Shown here: positions 1 through 5,152 of the stretch, in pieces
Layout of the letters: each line of letters begins with the position of its first letter
Numbering within the stretch: position 1 is the first letter of the stretch
Source of the DNA: JAVBKE01 sp031554215
Lineage (GTDB): Bacteria > Bacillota > Bacilli > JARBTR01
NCBI GenBank assembly: GCA_031554215.1
Contig: JAVBKF010000064.1
Location: 1 to 5,152 of the forward strand
Direction of reading: 5' to 3'
DNA length: 5,152 nt
Position numbers and translations under genes: made by a program
Notes under the pieces: model-generated
The model's database searches: none
What the model was told of the DNA's origin: nothing
The model's input: only the letters and a program-made list of their open reading frames with translations

Positions 1-351
1 GACATAGTTTGCCATCCCGCCACCAAGTGAATTGCCAGCTACGGTTGTGACACCATATGCCTCGTTCATTTCTTGGTAGTAGGCATCTGCTTGATTAAAT
101 TGCTCTGGAACACCGCCGTCTGGTAACATTGCATCTGTTGCGACGTCTTGTGGGTCTTGCGTGCCTTCATAGATGACAGAATACTCGTGAGTAGTCATTG
201 ACAAAATGCTCGTGAGTCCTTCTATTGACTACTGTAATGGCGTCGAATTCTCATCACCAATAATGAAGACTTGATATTCTTGCTCATTTACATCTACACG
301 TTCCCCAACATTAAGCTCATCAAAATAAGCCACTAAATCACCATTTTCCAT
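1..351 (-). pseudogene. Lipase-like alpha/beta-hydrolase, degraded and truncated by window edge
   Basis: Read on the minus strand, an ATG at 351 opens a 40-codon frame (MENGDLVAYFDELNVGERVD...) that ends at a TAG at 231-229. The same frame then reopens and runs off the window at position 1. It contains HEYSVIYEGTQD and, near the edge, TTVAGNSLGGGMANYV. The GNSLGGG is a GxSxG nucleophile elbow of lipase-like hydrolases. Similar YEGT...GNSLGGG proteins are known in Firmicutes, some tied to type VII secretion, but that link is from memory. Between the two parts the better coding sense is in another frame: AITVVNRRTHE, around 215-245, joins smoothly to HEYSVIYEG if one copy of a 25-bp repeat is removed. 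A second small indel near 245-252 is also needed. The ATG lacks a good ribosome binding site and has a TGA directly upstream. Alternatives are a short intact peptide gene plus a second gene, or sequencing error. Confidence 0.6.
174..217. repeat. Imperfect 25-bp-period direct repeat inside the lipase-like pseudogene
   Basis: The 19-mer at 174-192 (TGACAGAATACTCGTGAGT) recurs at 199-217 with 17 of 19 bases identical, at a period of 25 bp. Because 25 is not a multiple of three, the duplication moves the reading frame by one. That accounts for the switch between the middle and distal parts of the broken hydrolase frame. The six bases between the copies are not conserved, so either the copies have drifted or only about 19 bp was duplicated. 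Confidence 0.7.
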
Positions 352-445
352 TCAACTTCTAGTTTTAAACTAATGATTAACCCAATTCTCCCTCGTTAGA
401 AAAAGCCTCAGACTCACGATACCAATCGCATCCGCTCTACATAAC

Positions 446-475
446 TCAAATTAAATTGTACACAATTAAATTGCG
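446..475. promoter_or_regulatory. Tandem OhrR-type operator
   Basis: Two abutting 15-mers, 446-460 and 461-475, share the core AATTAAATTG (449-458 and 464-473). The known B. subtilis OhrR site consists of paired TACAATT-AATTGTA inverted repeats. Against TACAATTAAATTGTA I count 13 of 15 matches for the first copy and 12 of 15 for the second. The junction also forms a 24-bp imperfect palindrome at 449-472, with 11 of 12 half-site positions symmetrical. The sites end one base before the -35 box of the ohrR promoter. Binding by the adjacent OhrR protein, and hence autoregulation, is inferred. Confidence 0.8.
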
Positions 476-476
476 C

Positions 477-505
477 TTGATTTGTTTTTACAAAAGTTGT
501 ATAAT
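477..505 (+). promoter_or_regulatory. Sigma-A-type promoter of the ohrR-gpx unit
   Basis: TTGATT at 477-482 and a perfect TATAAT at 500-505 are separated by 17 bp. Transcription would be expected to start near 511-514, giving a very short leader with AAAGGAG at 511-517. This would place the ribosome binding site almost at the 5' end of the mRNA. The promoter directly follows the tandem OhrR-like operator. Confidence 0.82.
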
Positions 506-526
506 GATTAAAAGGAGCTGTCCCCT

Positions 527-946
527 ATGGATTCATTAAAACTGAGCAATCAAATGTGTTTCCCTCTTTACGCCACCTCTAAGGGGATTGTCAAACGCTA
601 TACCCCCTTACTAAACGAGCTAAATCTCACCTACACCCAATACATTACAATGATGGTCTTGTGGGAGAGAAAGCAAATTGGCGTAAAACAACTAGGCGAT
701 CATTTATTTCTGGATTCAGGCACGCTTACACCACTGCTTAAAAAGCTGGAAATCCAAGGGCTACTCACTCGCACTAGATCACAAGCAGATGAGCGCAACC
801 TCATTGTTGAAATCACAGAGCAAGGGGAGCTACTCAAGGAGCAAGCAGCGCACATTCCAGCGCAAATAATGAAATCGCTACATTTAAACGAAGATGAGGC
901 AGCTACGCTCTATCAATTGCTCTATAAACTGCTTGGACAGTTATAA
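527..946 (+). CDS. ohrR: OhrR-type organic peroxide sensor, MarR family repressor
   Basis: This is a 139-residue winged-helix repressor that closely resembles B. subtilis OhrR (147 aa, known from the family). The N-terminal LSNQMCFPLYATS carries Cys11, equivalent to the reactive Cys15 of B. subtilis. It is the only cysteine, so this is a one-Cys sensor of the kind inactivated by mixed disulfide formation or overoxidation. Tyr15, Tyr25 and Tyr36 match the tyrosines around the sensing cysteine. The recognition helix is LDSGTLTPLLKKLE (62-75), and the wing (82-95) has the MarR-type DERN segment. The start ATG is preceded by AAAGGAG (511-517) with 9 nt spacing. The gene follows its own promoter and tandem operator and leads into a peroxidase gene after 54 bp. 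It should repress itself and the peroxidase until organic hydroperoxides appear. The family call is firm; the target set is inferred. Confidence 0.93.
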   Translation: MDSLKLSNQMCFPLYATSKGIVKRYTPLLNELNLTYTQYITMMVLWERKQIGVKQLGDHLFLDSGTLTPLLKKLEIQGLLTRTRSQADERNLIVEITEQGELLKEQAAHIPAQIMKSLHLNEDEAATLYQLLYKLLGQL

Positions 947-985
947 AGCAAATGCACGACTGTAATAAAAAATAGGCTATCAGAC

Positions 986-990
986 GGGAG
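986..990 (+). promoter_or_regulatory. Ribosome binding site that decides the gpx start
   Basis: GGGAG lies 10 nt before the ATG at 1001 but only 1 nt before the upstream in-frame ATG at 992. The second ATG is therefore the likely start. Confidence 0.7.
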
Positions 991-1000
991 AATGATTTAT

Positions 1001-1537
1001 ATGAACATTTATGACTTTACTGTAAAAAACGACAAAGGTGAGGAAATTGCTTTATCTACATACAAAGGAAAAGTGCTGCTCATCATTAACACTGCCACCA
1101 AATGCGGCTTAACCACGCAGTACGAAGCACTTGAAACATTGTACAAAAAATATAAAAATGATGGACTGGAAATTCTTGATTTTCCATGTAACCAGTTTCT
1201 GAAACAAGCACCAGGCACTGCCGAAGAAATCACTGAATTTTGTACACTGAACTACGGTACTACCTTCCCACGTTTTGCCAAGATCGATGTAAACGGAAAA
1301 GAAACAGACCCTCTTTTTGTTTGGCTTAAAGAACAAGCACCAGAGGATAAAGGAAATGAGCAATCAAAATCATTTGAGAAGAAAATCAAAGTGTTAAAAC
1401 CGTTTGCAAAGAAATCTGATATTAAATGGAATTTTGGTAAATTCCTCATTGACAAGGAAGGCAATATTATCGATCGCTACTCTCCTGGCTATGTACCAGA
1501 ATTGCTTGAGGCAGACATCGAATCACTGCTGAAGTAA
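1001..1537 (+). CDS. gpx: Glutathione peroxidase family thiol peroxidase
   Basis: The product is a 178-residue cytosolic thioredoxin-fold peroxidase that reduces hydrogen peroxide and organic hydroperoxides. Numbered from the ATG at 1001, the peroxidatic Cys35 sits in NTATKCGLT, so this is a cysteine and not a selenocysteine enzyme. The rest of the family tetrad is present: Gln69 in QFLKQAPG and Trp143-Asn144 in IKWNFGKF. Cys81 in EFCTLNYG is at the position used as resolving cysteine by thioredoxin-dependent members, so thioredoxin or bacillithiol-type reductants are more likely than glutathione. Its LDFPCNQFLKQAPG replaces the commoner LGFPCNQFGGQEPG, and a lysine-rich stretch (about 110-142) makes it longer than BsaA-type proteins (about 160 aa, family knowledge). 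The in-frame ATG at 992 is rejected because it is only 1 nt from the Shine-Dalgarno. It is probably cotranscribed with ohrR. The gene looks more AT-rich than the men genes. The symbol is generic; bsaA is an alternative. Confidence 0.93.
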   Translation: MNIYDFTVKNDKGEEIALSTYKGKVLLIINTATKCGLTTQYEALETLYKKYKNDGLEILDFPCNQFLKQAPGTAEEITEFCTLNYGTTFPRFAKIDVNGKETDPLFVWLKEQAPEDKGNEQSKSFEKKIKVLKPFAKKSDIKWNFGKFLIDKEGNIIDRYSPGYVPELLEADIESLLK

Positions 1538-1635
1538 ACAACATCAGCTTACCGATGAACAAAGATCGGAACCAAAAGCGTTAGCATTGTAACTAAAGAA
1601 GTTGAAATGATTTTCATCAAATAGCAACGTAGATT

Positions 1636-1681
1636 AAAGAGGATCATGCCATCTATAACTGATAGCCATGATCCTCTTTTT
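1636..1681 (+). terminator. Intrinsic terminator of ohrR-gpx, probably bidirectional
   Basis: A perfect 13-bp stem (AAAGAGGATCATG at 1636-1648 with CATGATCCTCTTT at 1667-1679) encloses an 18-nt loop and ends in TTTTT at 1677-1681. It lies about 100 nt after the gpx stop. On the minus strand the same hairpin comes about 40 nt after the menE stop and is followed by TTTAAT, a weaker U-tract. It can therefore serve both convergent units. The 98 bases between gpx and the hairpin show no gene. Confidence 0.9.
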
Positions 1682-1717
1682 GATGTCCAGAAAAATTCCA
1701 CATAGGGGAAAATAACG

Positions 1718-3190
1718 TCAAGAACCGTGGACCAATTCCTGCTTTAGCGTCCGGCGCAACAATTTCCCTGCCCCATTTCGTGGTAATGCCGACTTGAAAT
1801 AGAACTGTTTCGGTACCTTATATCGAGCCATTTGCTCACTACAAAATGCTTGAAGCCCTTGCAAGAGTTCCACGTCACCCCCTGTTGTCACAACAAACGC
1901 AACCGGAACCTCCCCCCACTGCTCATCATCTGCTCCGACCACACCTGCTTCAACCACAGCAGGATGTGACAATAATACAGCTTCAACCTCAGCAGGATAA
2001 ACATTCTCACCACCAGATACAATTAAATCTGACCGACGATCAAGCACAAACAAATACCCCTCTTCGTCTATATAACCAATATCACCCGTGTAAAACCAAC
2101 CATCCTCAAAATGATCAGATTTCTCTCCATATAAATATTGCCCAGTAACAATTGGACCCTTAACACAGATTTCACCTTTTTCAAATAAAGCACAACACTT
2201 TTTATCGAAACCCACAATTCGCACCTGACAACCGGCCATTGGTTTCCCAGCTGAGCCAAATTTCCGAAACACATCCACAGGTGCGAGCGTAGCAAACTGC
2301 GAGCAGGTTTCAGTCATCCCGTAAGTTTGAAAAACTGCTACTTGCTGATCTCGACACGTTTCTAACAAAGCATGCGGTGCTGGTCCGCCGCCGAGTAGCA
2401 TGCCACGAAAAGTCGCTGGATAACTTGGCTCCTCAGCCATCATACGCTGCAACATCGTAGCAACCACCGATGCGATTGTCACATGATACGCGCCAATCAC
2501 CTCATGTGCGGTGCGAACAGAAAACTGTTCTTGCAAATAAACACTGAGCCCCGACACAAGTGATCGAAAAACAATCGACAAGCCGCCAATATGATACAGT
2601 GGCAACACACAAAGCCAGCGGTCATCCCTGCCTAACCCAAGATTCGAGAGAGAACTCACCGCACTGGCATAATGATTCCCAAATGTTTGGAGCACCGCTT
2701 TCGGATACCCTGTCGTTCCAGACGTATACATAATGGTCGCAACTTCATCCAAACAAAACTGCTCCCTGATTTGAAACGGCTCTCCCTTCATTCCTAGCAA
2801 CGACTCAAAGTCAATCGCTCTGACTAAATCGGGTACAATCGCCTCATCCGAGAGCAGAAAATCCGCCTTGGCATGTGCGAGTTGCCAGTTCACTTCCCTC
2901 GCAGTTAATCGCCGATTAATCATCAATACCTTAGCACCAATATAGAAAAGCGCCTGCAACACAAACACCGTTTCCGGACGATTCCCAGCAAGCACCGCCA
3001 CCGTCATCTCTGCTCTAACCCCCACTGCCGTGAGGCGCTCACCATAATCAACGGCACATGCATCCAGCGCCTGGAATGTCCAAGACCTATGCACCGCTTG
3101 CACGCCTGCAGAAGTATTGCCATCATACAACAGCGCCACTTTATCGCCATCAATCCGTGATCTCTCTCGTAAAAAATTCTGCACTTTCAT
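1718..3190 (-). CDS. menE: o-Succinylbenzoate--CoA ligase
   Basis: MenE adenylates o-succinylbenzoate and transfers it to CoA, giving the OSB-CoA substrate of MenB in menaquinone synthesis. The 490-residue protein shows the acyl-adenylate enzyme motifs in order (from Met at 3190): P-loop MYTSGTTGYPKA (154-165), TFGNHYASAVSS just after it, LLGGGPAP (265-272), YGMTETCSQ (290-298), YTGDIG (367-372), the hinge region DRRSDLIVSGGENVYPAE (384-401), and the catalytic Lys476 in NGAGKLLRR. TFGNHY, GMTETCSQ and SGGENVYPAEVEAVLLSHPAV follow Bacillus MenE closely, which separates it from generic acyl-CoA synthetases. The start at 3190 has GGGGAG 7 nt upstream. In-frame TTG (3211) and ATG (3208) starts would add 7 or 6 residues with poorer sites. 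It is 172 nt after menB and separated from it by a terminator. Confidence 0.95.
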   Translation of the reverse strand: MKVQNFLRERSRIDGDKVALLYDGNTSAGVQAVHRSWTFQALDACAVDYGERLTAVGVRAEMTVAVLAGNRPETVFVLQALFYIGAKVLMINRRLTAREVNWQLAHAKADFLLSDEAIVPDLVRAIDFESLLGMKGEPFQIREQFCLDEVATIMYTSGTTGYPKAVLQTFGNHYASAVSSLSNLGLGRDDRWLCVLPLYHIGGLSIVFRSLVSGLSVYLQEQFSVRTAHEVIGAYHVTIASVVATMLQRMMAEEPSYPATFRGMLLGGGPAPHALLETCRDQQVAVFQTYGMTETCSQFATLAPVDVFRKFGSAGKPMAGCQVRIVGFDKKCCALFEKGEICVKGPIVTGQYLYGEKSDHFEDGWFYTGDIGYIDEEGYLFVLDRRSDLIVSGGENVYPAEVEAVLLSHPAVVEAGVVGADDEQWGEVPVAFVVTTGGDVELLQGLQAFCSEQMARYKVPKQFYFKSALPRNGAGKLLRRTLKQELVHGS

Positions 3191-3197
3191 CTGTGCG

Positions 3198-3203
3198 CTC
3201 CCC
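3198..3203 (-). promoter_or_regulatory. Ribosome binding site that decides the menE start
   Basis: GGGGAG on the minus strand is 7 nt before the ATG at 3190. It lies downstream of the alternative TTG (3211) and ATG (3208) starts, so it can only serve the internal ATG. Confidence 0.75.
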
Positions 3204-3225
3204 AACATCAAATTACCTATCTCTC

Positions 3226-3257
3226 ATCATACTGCACTAACACATAAAAAATTTCAA
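3226..3257 (-). promoter_or_regulatory. Possible weak promoter for menE
   Basis: On the minus strand TTGAAA (3257-3252) and TATGAT (3231-3226) resemble -35 and -10 boxes, but the spacer is 20 bp, longer than optimal. It sits between the terminator after menB and the menE ribosome binding site, where a promoter would be needed if the terminator is efficient. It is a candidate only. Confidence 0.25.
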
Positions 3258-3258
3258 C

Positions 3259-3284
3259 AAAAAACTCGACAAATCAATGTCGAG
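3259..3284 (-). terminator. Intrinsic terminator after menB, upstream of menE
   Basis: On the minus strand the stem CTCGACA (3284-3278) pairs perfectly with TGTCGAG (3271-3265) around a 6-nt loop. It is followed at once by six T (3264-3259) and another T-rich run. It lies about 80 nt after the menB stop and about 70 nt before the menE start. It should end much of the menH-menB transcription or act as an attenuator setting menE level. A smaller palindrome, AGCGACTTCGCT at 3292-3303, precedes it; I assign it no role. Confidence 0.82.
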
Positions 3285-3362
3285 CCATTAGAGCGACTTC
3301 GCTGAAAGCCCCTGTCTGAACCAATCACACAGTCATGTCATCAAGTTCAAAGTCACAAAGAA

Positions 3363-4181
3363 TCAAGGGAACCGAGGAAACTTGCCGAAATCCGGCTTAC
3401 GCTTCTCCTTAAATGCATCGCGTCCTTCTTTGCCCTCATCCGTTGTATAATAGAGCAATGTTGCATCGCCAGCAAACTGCTGAATACCAGCTAGCCCGTC
3501 CGTATCTGCATTAAATGCTGCTTTCAAGAAACGCAGTGCAGTTGGACTTTTCTCTAGCATCATTTCACACCATTCAACAGTCGTTTTCTCAAGCTCAGCT
3601 AGTGGTACAACAATGTTTGCCATACCCATGTCCAGTGCCTCCTGCGCTGAATATTGCTTACACAGAAACCAAATTTCCTTTGCTTTCTTATGACCAACGA
3701 TCCGGGCTAGGTAGCCAGCACCATATCCAGCATCAAAACTGCCCACAATCGGCCCAGTTTGACCAAACTTCGCATTATCTGCTGCAATCGTTAAATCACA
3801 GACAATTTGCAAGACATTTCCGCCACCAATTGACCAACCGGCAACCATCGCCACAACGGGCTTCGGAATCACCCGAATCAAACGCTGTAGATCTAGTACA
3901 TTCAAACGCGGAATCTGATCATCGCCAACGTATCCACCATGACCACGCACTTTTTGATCGCCACCTGAACAGAAGGCCTGATCACCAGCACCTGTTAGCA
4001 CAATCACGCCAACAGAAGAATCATCACGCGCAATTGTAAACGCATCAATCATTTCCACAACTGTTTTCGGACGAAAAGCGTTATGAACTTCAGGACGATT
4101 GATGGTAATCTTGGCGATTCCCTCAAACGTTTCATACTTTATATCTTCATATTCCTTCTCCGTTACCCAAGCATAGCTCAT
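3363..4181 (-). CDS. menB: 1,4-Dihydroxy-2-naphthoyl-CoA synthase
   Basis: MenB is a crotonase-fold enzyme that closes the second ring of the naphthoquinone by an intramolecular Claisen reaction on OSB-CoA, giving 1,4-dihydroxy-2-naphthoyl-CoA. The 272-residue length matches B. subtilis MenB (about 271). Visible motifs are NRPEVHNAFRP (28-38), the oxyanion-hole FCSGGDQ (70-76), GWSIGGGN (115-122), and QTGPIVGSFDAGYG (141-154) with catalytic Ser148 and Asp150. Gly143 in QTGP is the residue typical of bicarbonate-dependent type I MenB, where type II enzymes have Asp. The C-terminal FKEKRKPDFGKFPRFP is the usual MenB tail. The start at 4181 has AAAGGAG 8 nt upstream. An in-frame TTG at 4205 would add eight residues encoded across that ribosome binding site and is rejected. 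It follows menH by 29 nt, so the two are surely cotranscribed. Confidence 0.97.
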   Translation of the reverse strand: MSYAWVTEKEYEDIKYETFEGIAKITINRPEVHNAFRPKTVVEMIDAFTIARDDSSVGVIVLTGAGDQAFCSGGDQKVRGHGGYVGDDQIPRLNVLDLQRLIRVIPKPVVAMVAGWSIGGGNVLQIVCDLTIAADNAKFGQTGPIVGSFDAGYGAGYLARIVGHKKAKEIWFLCKQYSAQEALDMGMANIVVPLAELEKTTVEWCEMMLEKSPTALRFLKAAFNADTDGLAGIQQFAGDATLLYYTTDEGKEGRDAFKEKRKPDFGKFPRFP

Positions 4182-4189
4182 TTGAAACG

Positions 4190-4196
4190 CTCCTTT
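4190..4196 (-). promoter_or_regulatory. Ribosome binding site that decides the menB start
   Basis: A full AAAGGAG on the minus strand is 8 nt before the ATG at 4181. It falls inside the extension that the upstream TTG (4205) would translate, so the ATG is the start. Confidence 0.85.
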
Positions 4197-4210
4197 TTTA
4201 AACAAACAAA

Positions 4211-5047
4211 TTATCTTTCGTTTTCTTGCAAAAATGCTACTACTATCTTACCAAACTTTTCAGGTTGTTCAAGGTGAACTGCATGACCACAATCTGCCAC
4301 TTGGGTATGGCGTCCATTCGGCAACTGGCGAGCCATCTCTGTTGCAAGTTGCTGAAACTTCTGGTCCAGCGCGCCTGTAATCAGTAACACGGGTATTTCA
4401 AGCGCCGATAACCGTCCGAATAAATAGGGCTGAACACCAGTCCCCATACCAAGCAATGCGTTCGCGAGTCCTTGTGCAGAATGCGATAATCGTTCCGCGC
4501 GTTGCACTTGCCACTGCGCTGCTGTCAAGTTCTTCTGCTGTGAATCAAATAATGGAATCTGCTCCCAATCATCGACAAATGCCTCAACTCCAGTAAGTAG
4601 TATCTGTTCTGCTAACCGTTGATCATCTGCTCTCCGGGCGACTCTCCTATCCTCACGCTCAAGTCCAGCCGATGTACTTTCAAGCACGAGCCGCTTGACA
4701 CGGTCTGGATAGCATAGAGCGAATGCTAATGCCAGCCTTCCGCCCATCGAATAGCCAATCACATTGACCTTGCTAATGTCTTTCAAATGCAATATCTCCG
4801 CTAAATCTCTAGCTGCTTGGAAAATATCATACCGTTCCAACTGATCAGGCACATCCGTCTTGCCATGTCCCAATAAACTAGGGGCGATGAACTGAAACGA
4901 AGCTAGATTCGTTGTTACAAGTAGCCGCCAAGAGGATGAGCCACCAGTAAATCCATGCAGCAGAAGCGTTGGTTCGCCGATCCCGCTCATTTGAATATGA
5001 TAGCAAACGCCATCAGCGAGCTGCAGCATTTCATCTGATCCGTTCAC
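4211..5047 (-). CDS. menH: SHCHC synthase MenH, alpha/beta-hydrolase fold
   Basis: MenH removes pyruvate from SEPHCHC, the MenD product, to give 2-succinyl-6-hydroxy-2,4-cyclohexadiene-1-carboxylate. With a GTG start at 5047 the protein has 278 residues, near the B. subtilis length of 274. The LLLHGFTGG segment (28-36) supplies the HGFTG motif, the nucleophile Ser100 is in GYSMGGR, Asp228 is in GALDQKF, and His255 is in CGHAVHLEQPEKF. ALLGMGTGVQP is also typical of Bacillus MenH. The start is uncertain. GAGAGGG at 5062-5056 is 8 nt from the GTG at 5047 but 2 nt from the ATG at 5053, and the ATG at 5095 has no good site. The last would give 294 aa with an atypical N-terminus. Other alpha/beta-hydrolases share the fold, but position beside menB makes the assignment safe. 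Confidence 0.93.
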   Translation of the reverse strand: MNGSDEMLQLADGVCYHIQMSGIGEPTLLLHGFTGGSSSWRLLVTTNLASFQFIAPSLLGHGKTDVPDQLERYDIFQAARDLAEILHLKDISKVNVIGYSMGGRLALAFALCYPDRVKRLVLESTSAGLEREDRRVARRADDQRLAEQILLTGVEAFVDDWEQIPLFDSQQKNLTAAQWQVQRAERLSHSAQGLANALLGMGTGVQPYLFGRLSALEIPVLLITGALDQKFQQLATEMARQLPNGRHTQVADCGHAVHLEQPEKFGKIVVAFLQENER

Positions 5048-5055
5048 CTTCATCA

Positions 5056-5062
5056 CCCTCTC
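5056..5062 (-). promoter_or_regulatory. Probable ribosome binding site of menH, favouring a GTG start
   Basis: GAGAGGG on the minus strand lies 8 nt before the GTG at 5047. The nearest ATG, at 5053, is only 2 nt away and would be poorly served. Confidence 0.55.
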
Positions 5063-5131
5063 ATTTTTTACAAAATAATCAACGGATAGTCGCATGACAC
5101 CCGGCTCAAGAAACCCTCACTATTTACCCAC

Positions 5132-5152
5132 TTAGGCCTTTTTCGTAACAAA
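5132..5152 (-). CDS. Possible 3' tip of menD
   Basis: One minus-strand frame enters from the right edge and reads FVTKKA before a TAA at 5134-5132, some 85 nt before the menH start. In Bacillales menD usually precedes menH, so this could be the C-terminus of MenD (SEPHCHC synthase). Six residues cannot prove it. Another frame is also open to a stop inside menH (LRKRPKWVNSEG...), and a third stops at 5125-5123. The assignment rests on gene order alone. Confidence 0.3.
   Translation of the reverse strand, partial: FVTKKA

Noticed and set aside
352..445. A terminator or an upstream extension of the pseudogene
   Set aside because: On the minus strand there is a T-run after GAGGC and a GAGGGAG, but no stable stem precedes the T-run. 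No start codon sits at a proper distance from GAGGGAG, and the frames are closed by stops.
947..1000. A separate promoter for gpx between ohrR and gpx
   Set aside because: The nearest -35-like TTGGAC (933-938) has no -10 box at proper spacing; TGTAAT at 961-966 is 22 bp away. Cotranscription with ohrR is simpler.
1009..1464. Three minus-strand open frames of 70-84 codons
   Set aside because: All overlap the gpx coding sequence in antisense, have no homology that I recognise, and run against the direction of a well-supported gene.
1538..1635. Small hairpins and a short frame (IVTKEVEMIFIK) between gpx and the terminator
   Set aside because: The stems are about 5 bp and could occur by chance. 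The frame has no start with a ribosome binding site.
1846..2148. A 100-codon plus-strand frame rich in Gln, Pro and His
   Set aside because: It is antisense to the conserved C-terminal half of menE, and its low-complexity look follows from the complementary codons. It has no ribosome binding site that I could see.
3515..4039. A 174-codon open frame on the plus strand
   Set aside because: It lies entirely antisense to menB, which has clear motifs. Its translation is rich in Gln, His and Ser, as expected for the complement of a coding frame, and shows no recognisable domain.

Overview
This window looks like chromosomal DNA from a low-to-moderate GC Firmicute of the order Bacillales. The OhrR-type regulator, MenH, MenB and MenE all read like Bacillus-group proteins. 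Ribosome binding sites are strong GGAG types, and alternative TTG/GTG starts have to be considered. I cannot name the genus with confidence.

Left edge (1-526). Positions 1-351, read on the minus strand, hold a decayed, edge-truncated gene for a lipase-like alpha/beta-hydrolase with a GNSLGGG nucleophile elbow. Its frame is broken by an in-frame TAG. A 25-bp-period imperfect tandem duplication explains the shift to the downstream frame. Positions 352-445 hold nothing I can assign. Positions 446-526 form a compact control region: two tandem 15-bp sites very like the OhrR operator of Bacillus, directly followed by a good sigma-A promoter and a ribosome binding site.

Plus-strand unit (527-1681). 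A one-cysteine OhrR-type MarR regulator is followed 54 bp later by a thiol peroxidase of the glutathione peroxidase family. No separate promoter is evident between them. A strong 13-bp-stem terminator ends the unit. The likely logic is an autoregulated peroxide-sensing operon: organic hydroperoxide oxidises Cys11 of OhrR, the operator is released, and the peroxidase is made.

Minus-strand unit (1718-5152). This is part of a menaquinone (vitamin K2) cluster in the Bacillales order menD(?)-menH-menB-menE. Only a possible 3' tip of menD lies at the right edge. MenH makes SHCHC, MenE activates o-succinylbenzoate with CoA, and MenB closes the ring to 1,4-dihydroxy-2-naphthoyl-CoA. An intrinsic terminator lies between menB and menE, so menE may be expressed by readthrough or from its own weak promoter. 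menC, which follows menE in B. subtilis, is not here: menE runs convergently into the peroxidase unit and shares its terminator region.

I found no clearly new biological system. The most useful points are the tandem OhrR operator in front of ohrR-gpx, the reconstructable damage in the lipase-like pseudogene, and the terminator that splits the men operon.
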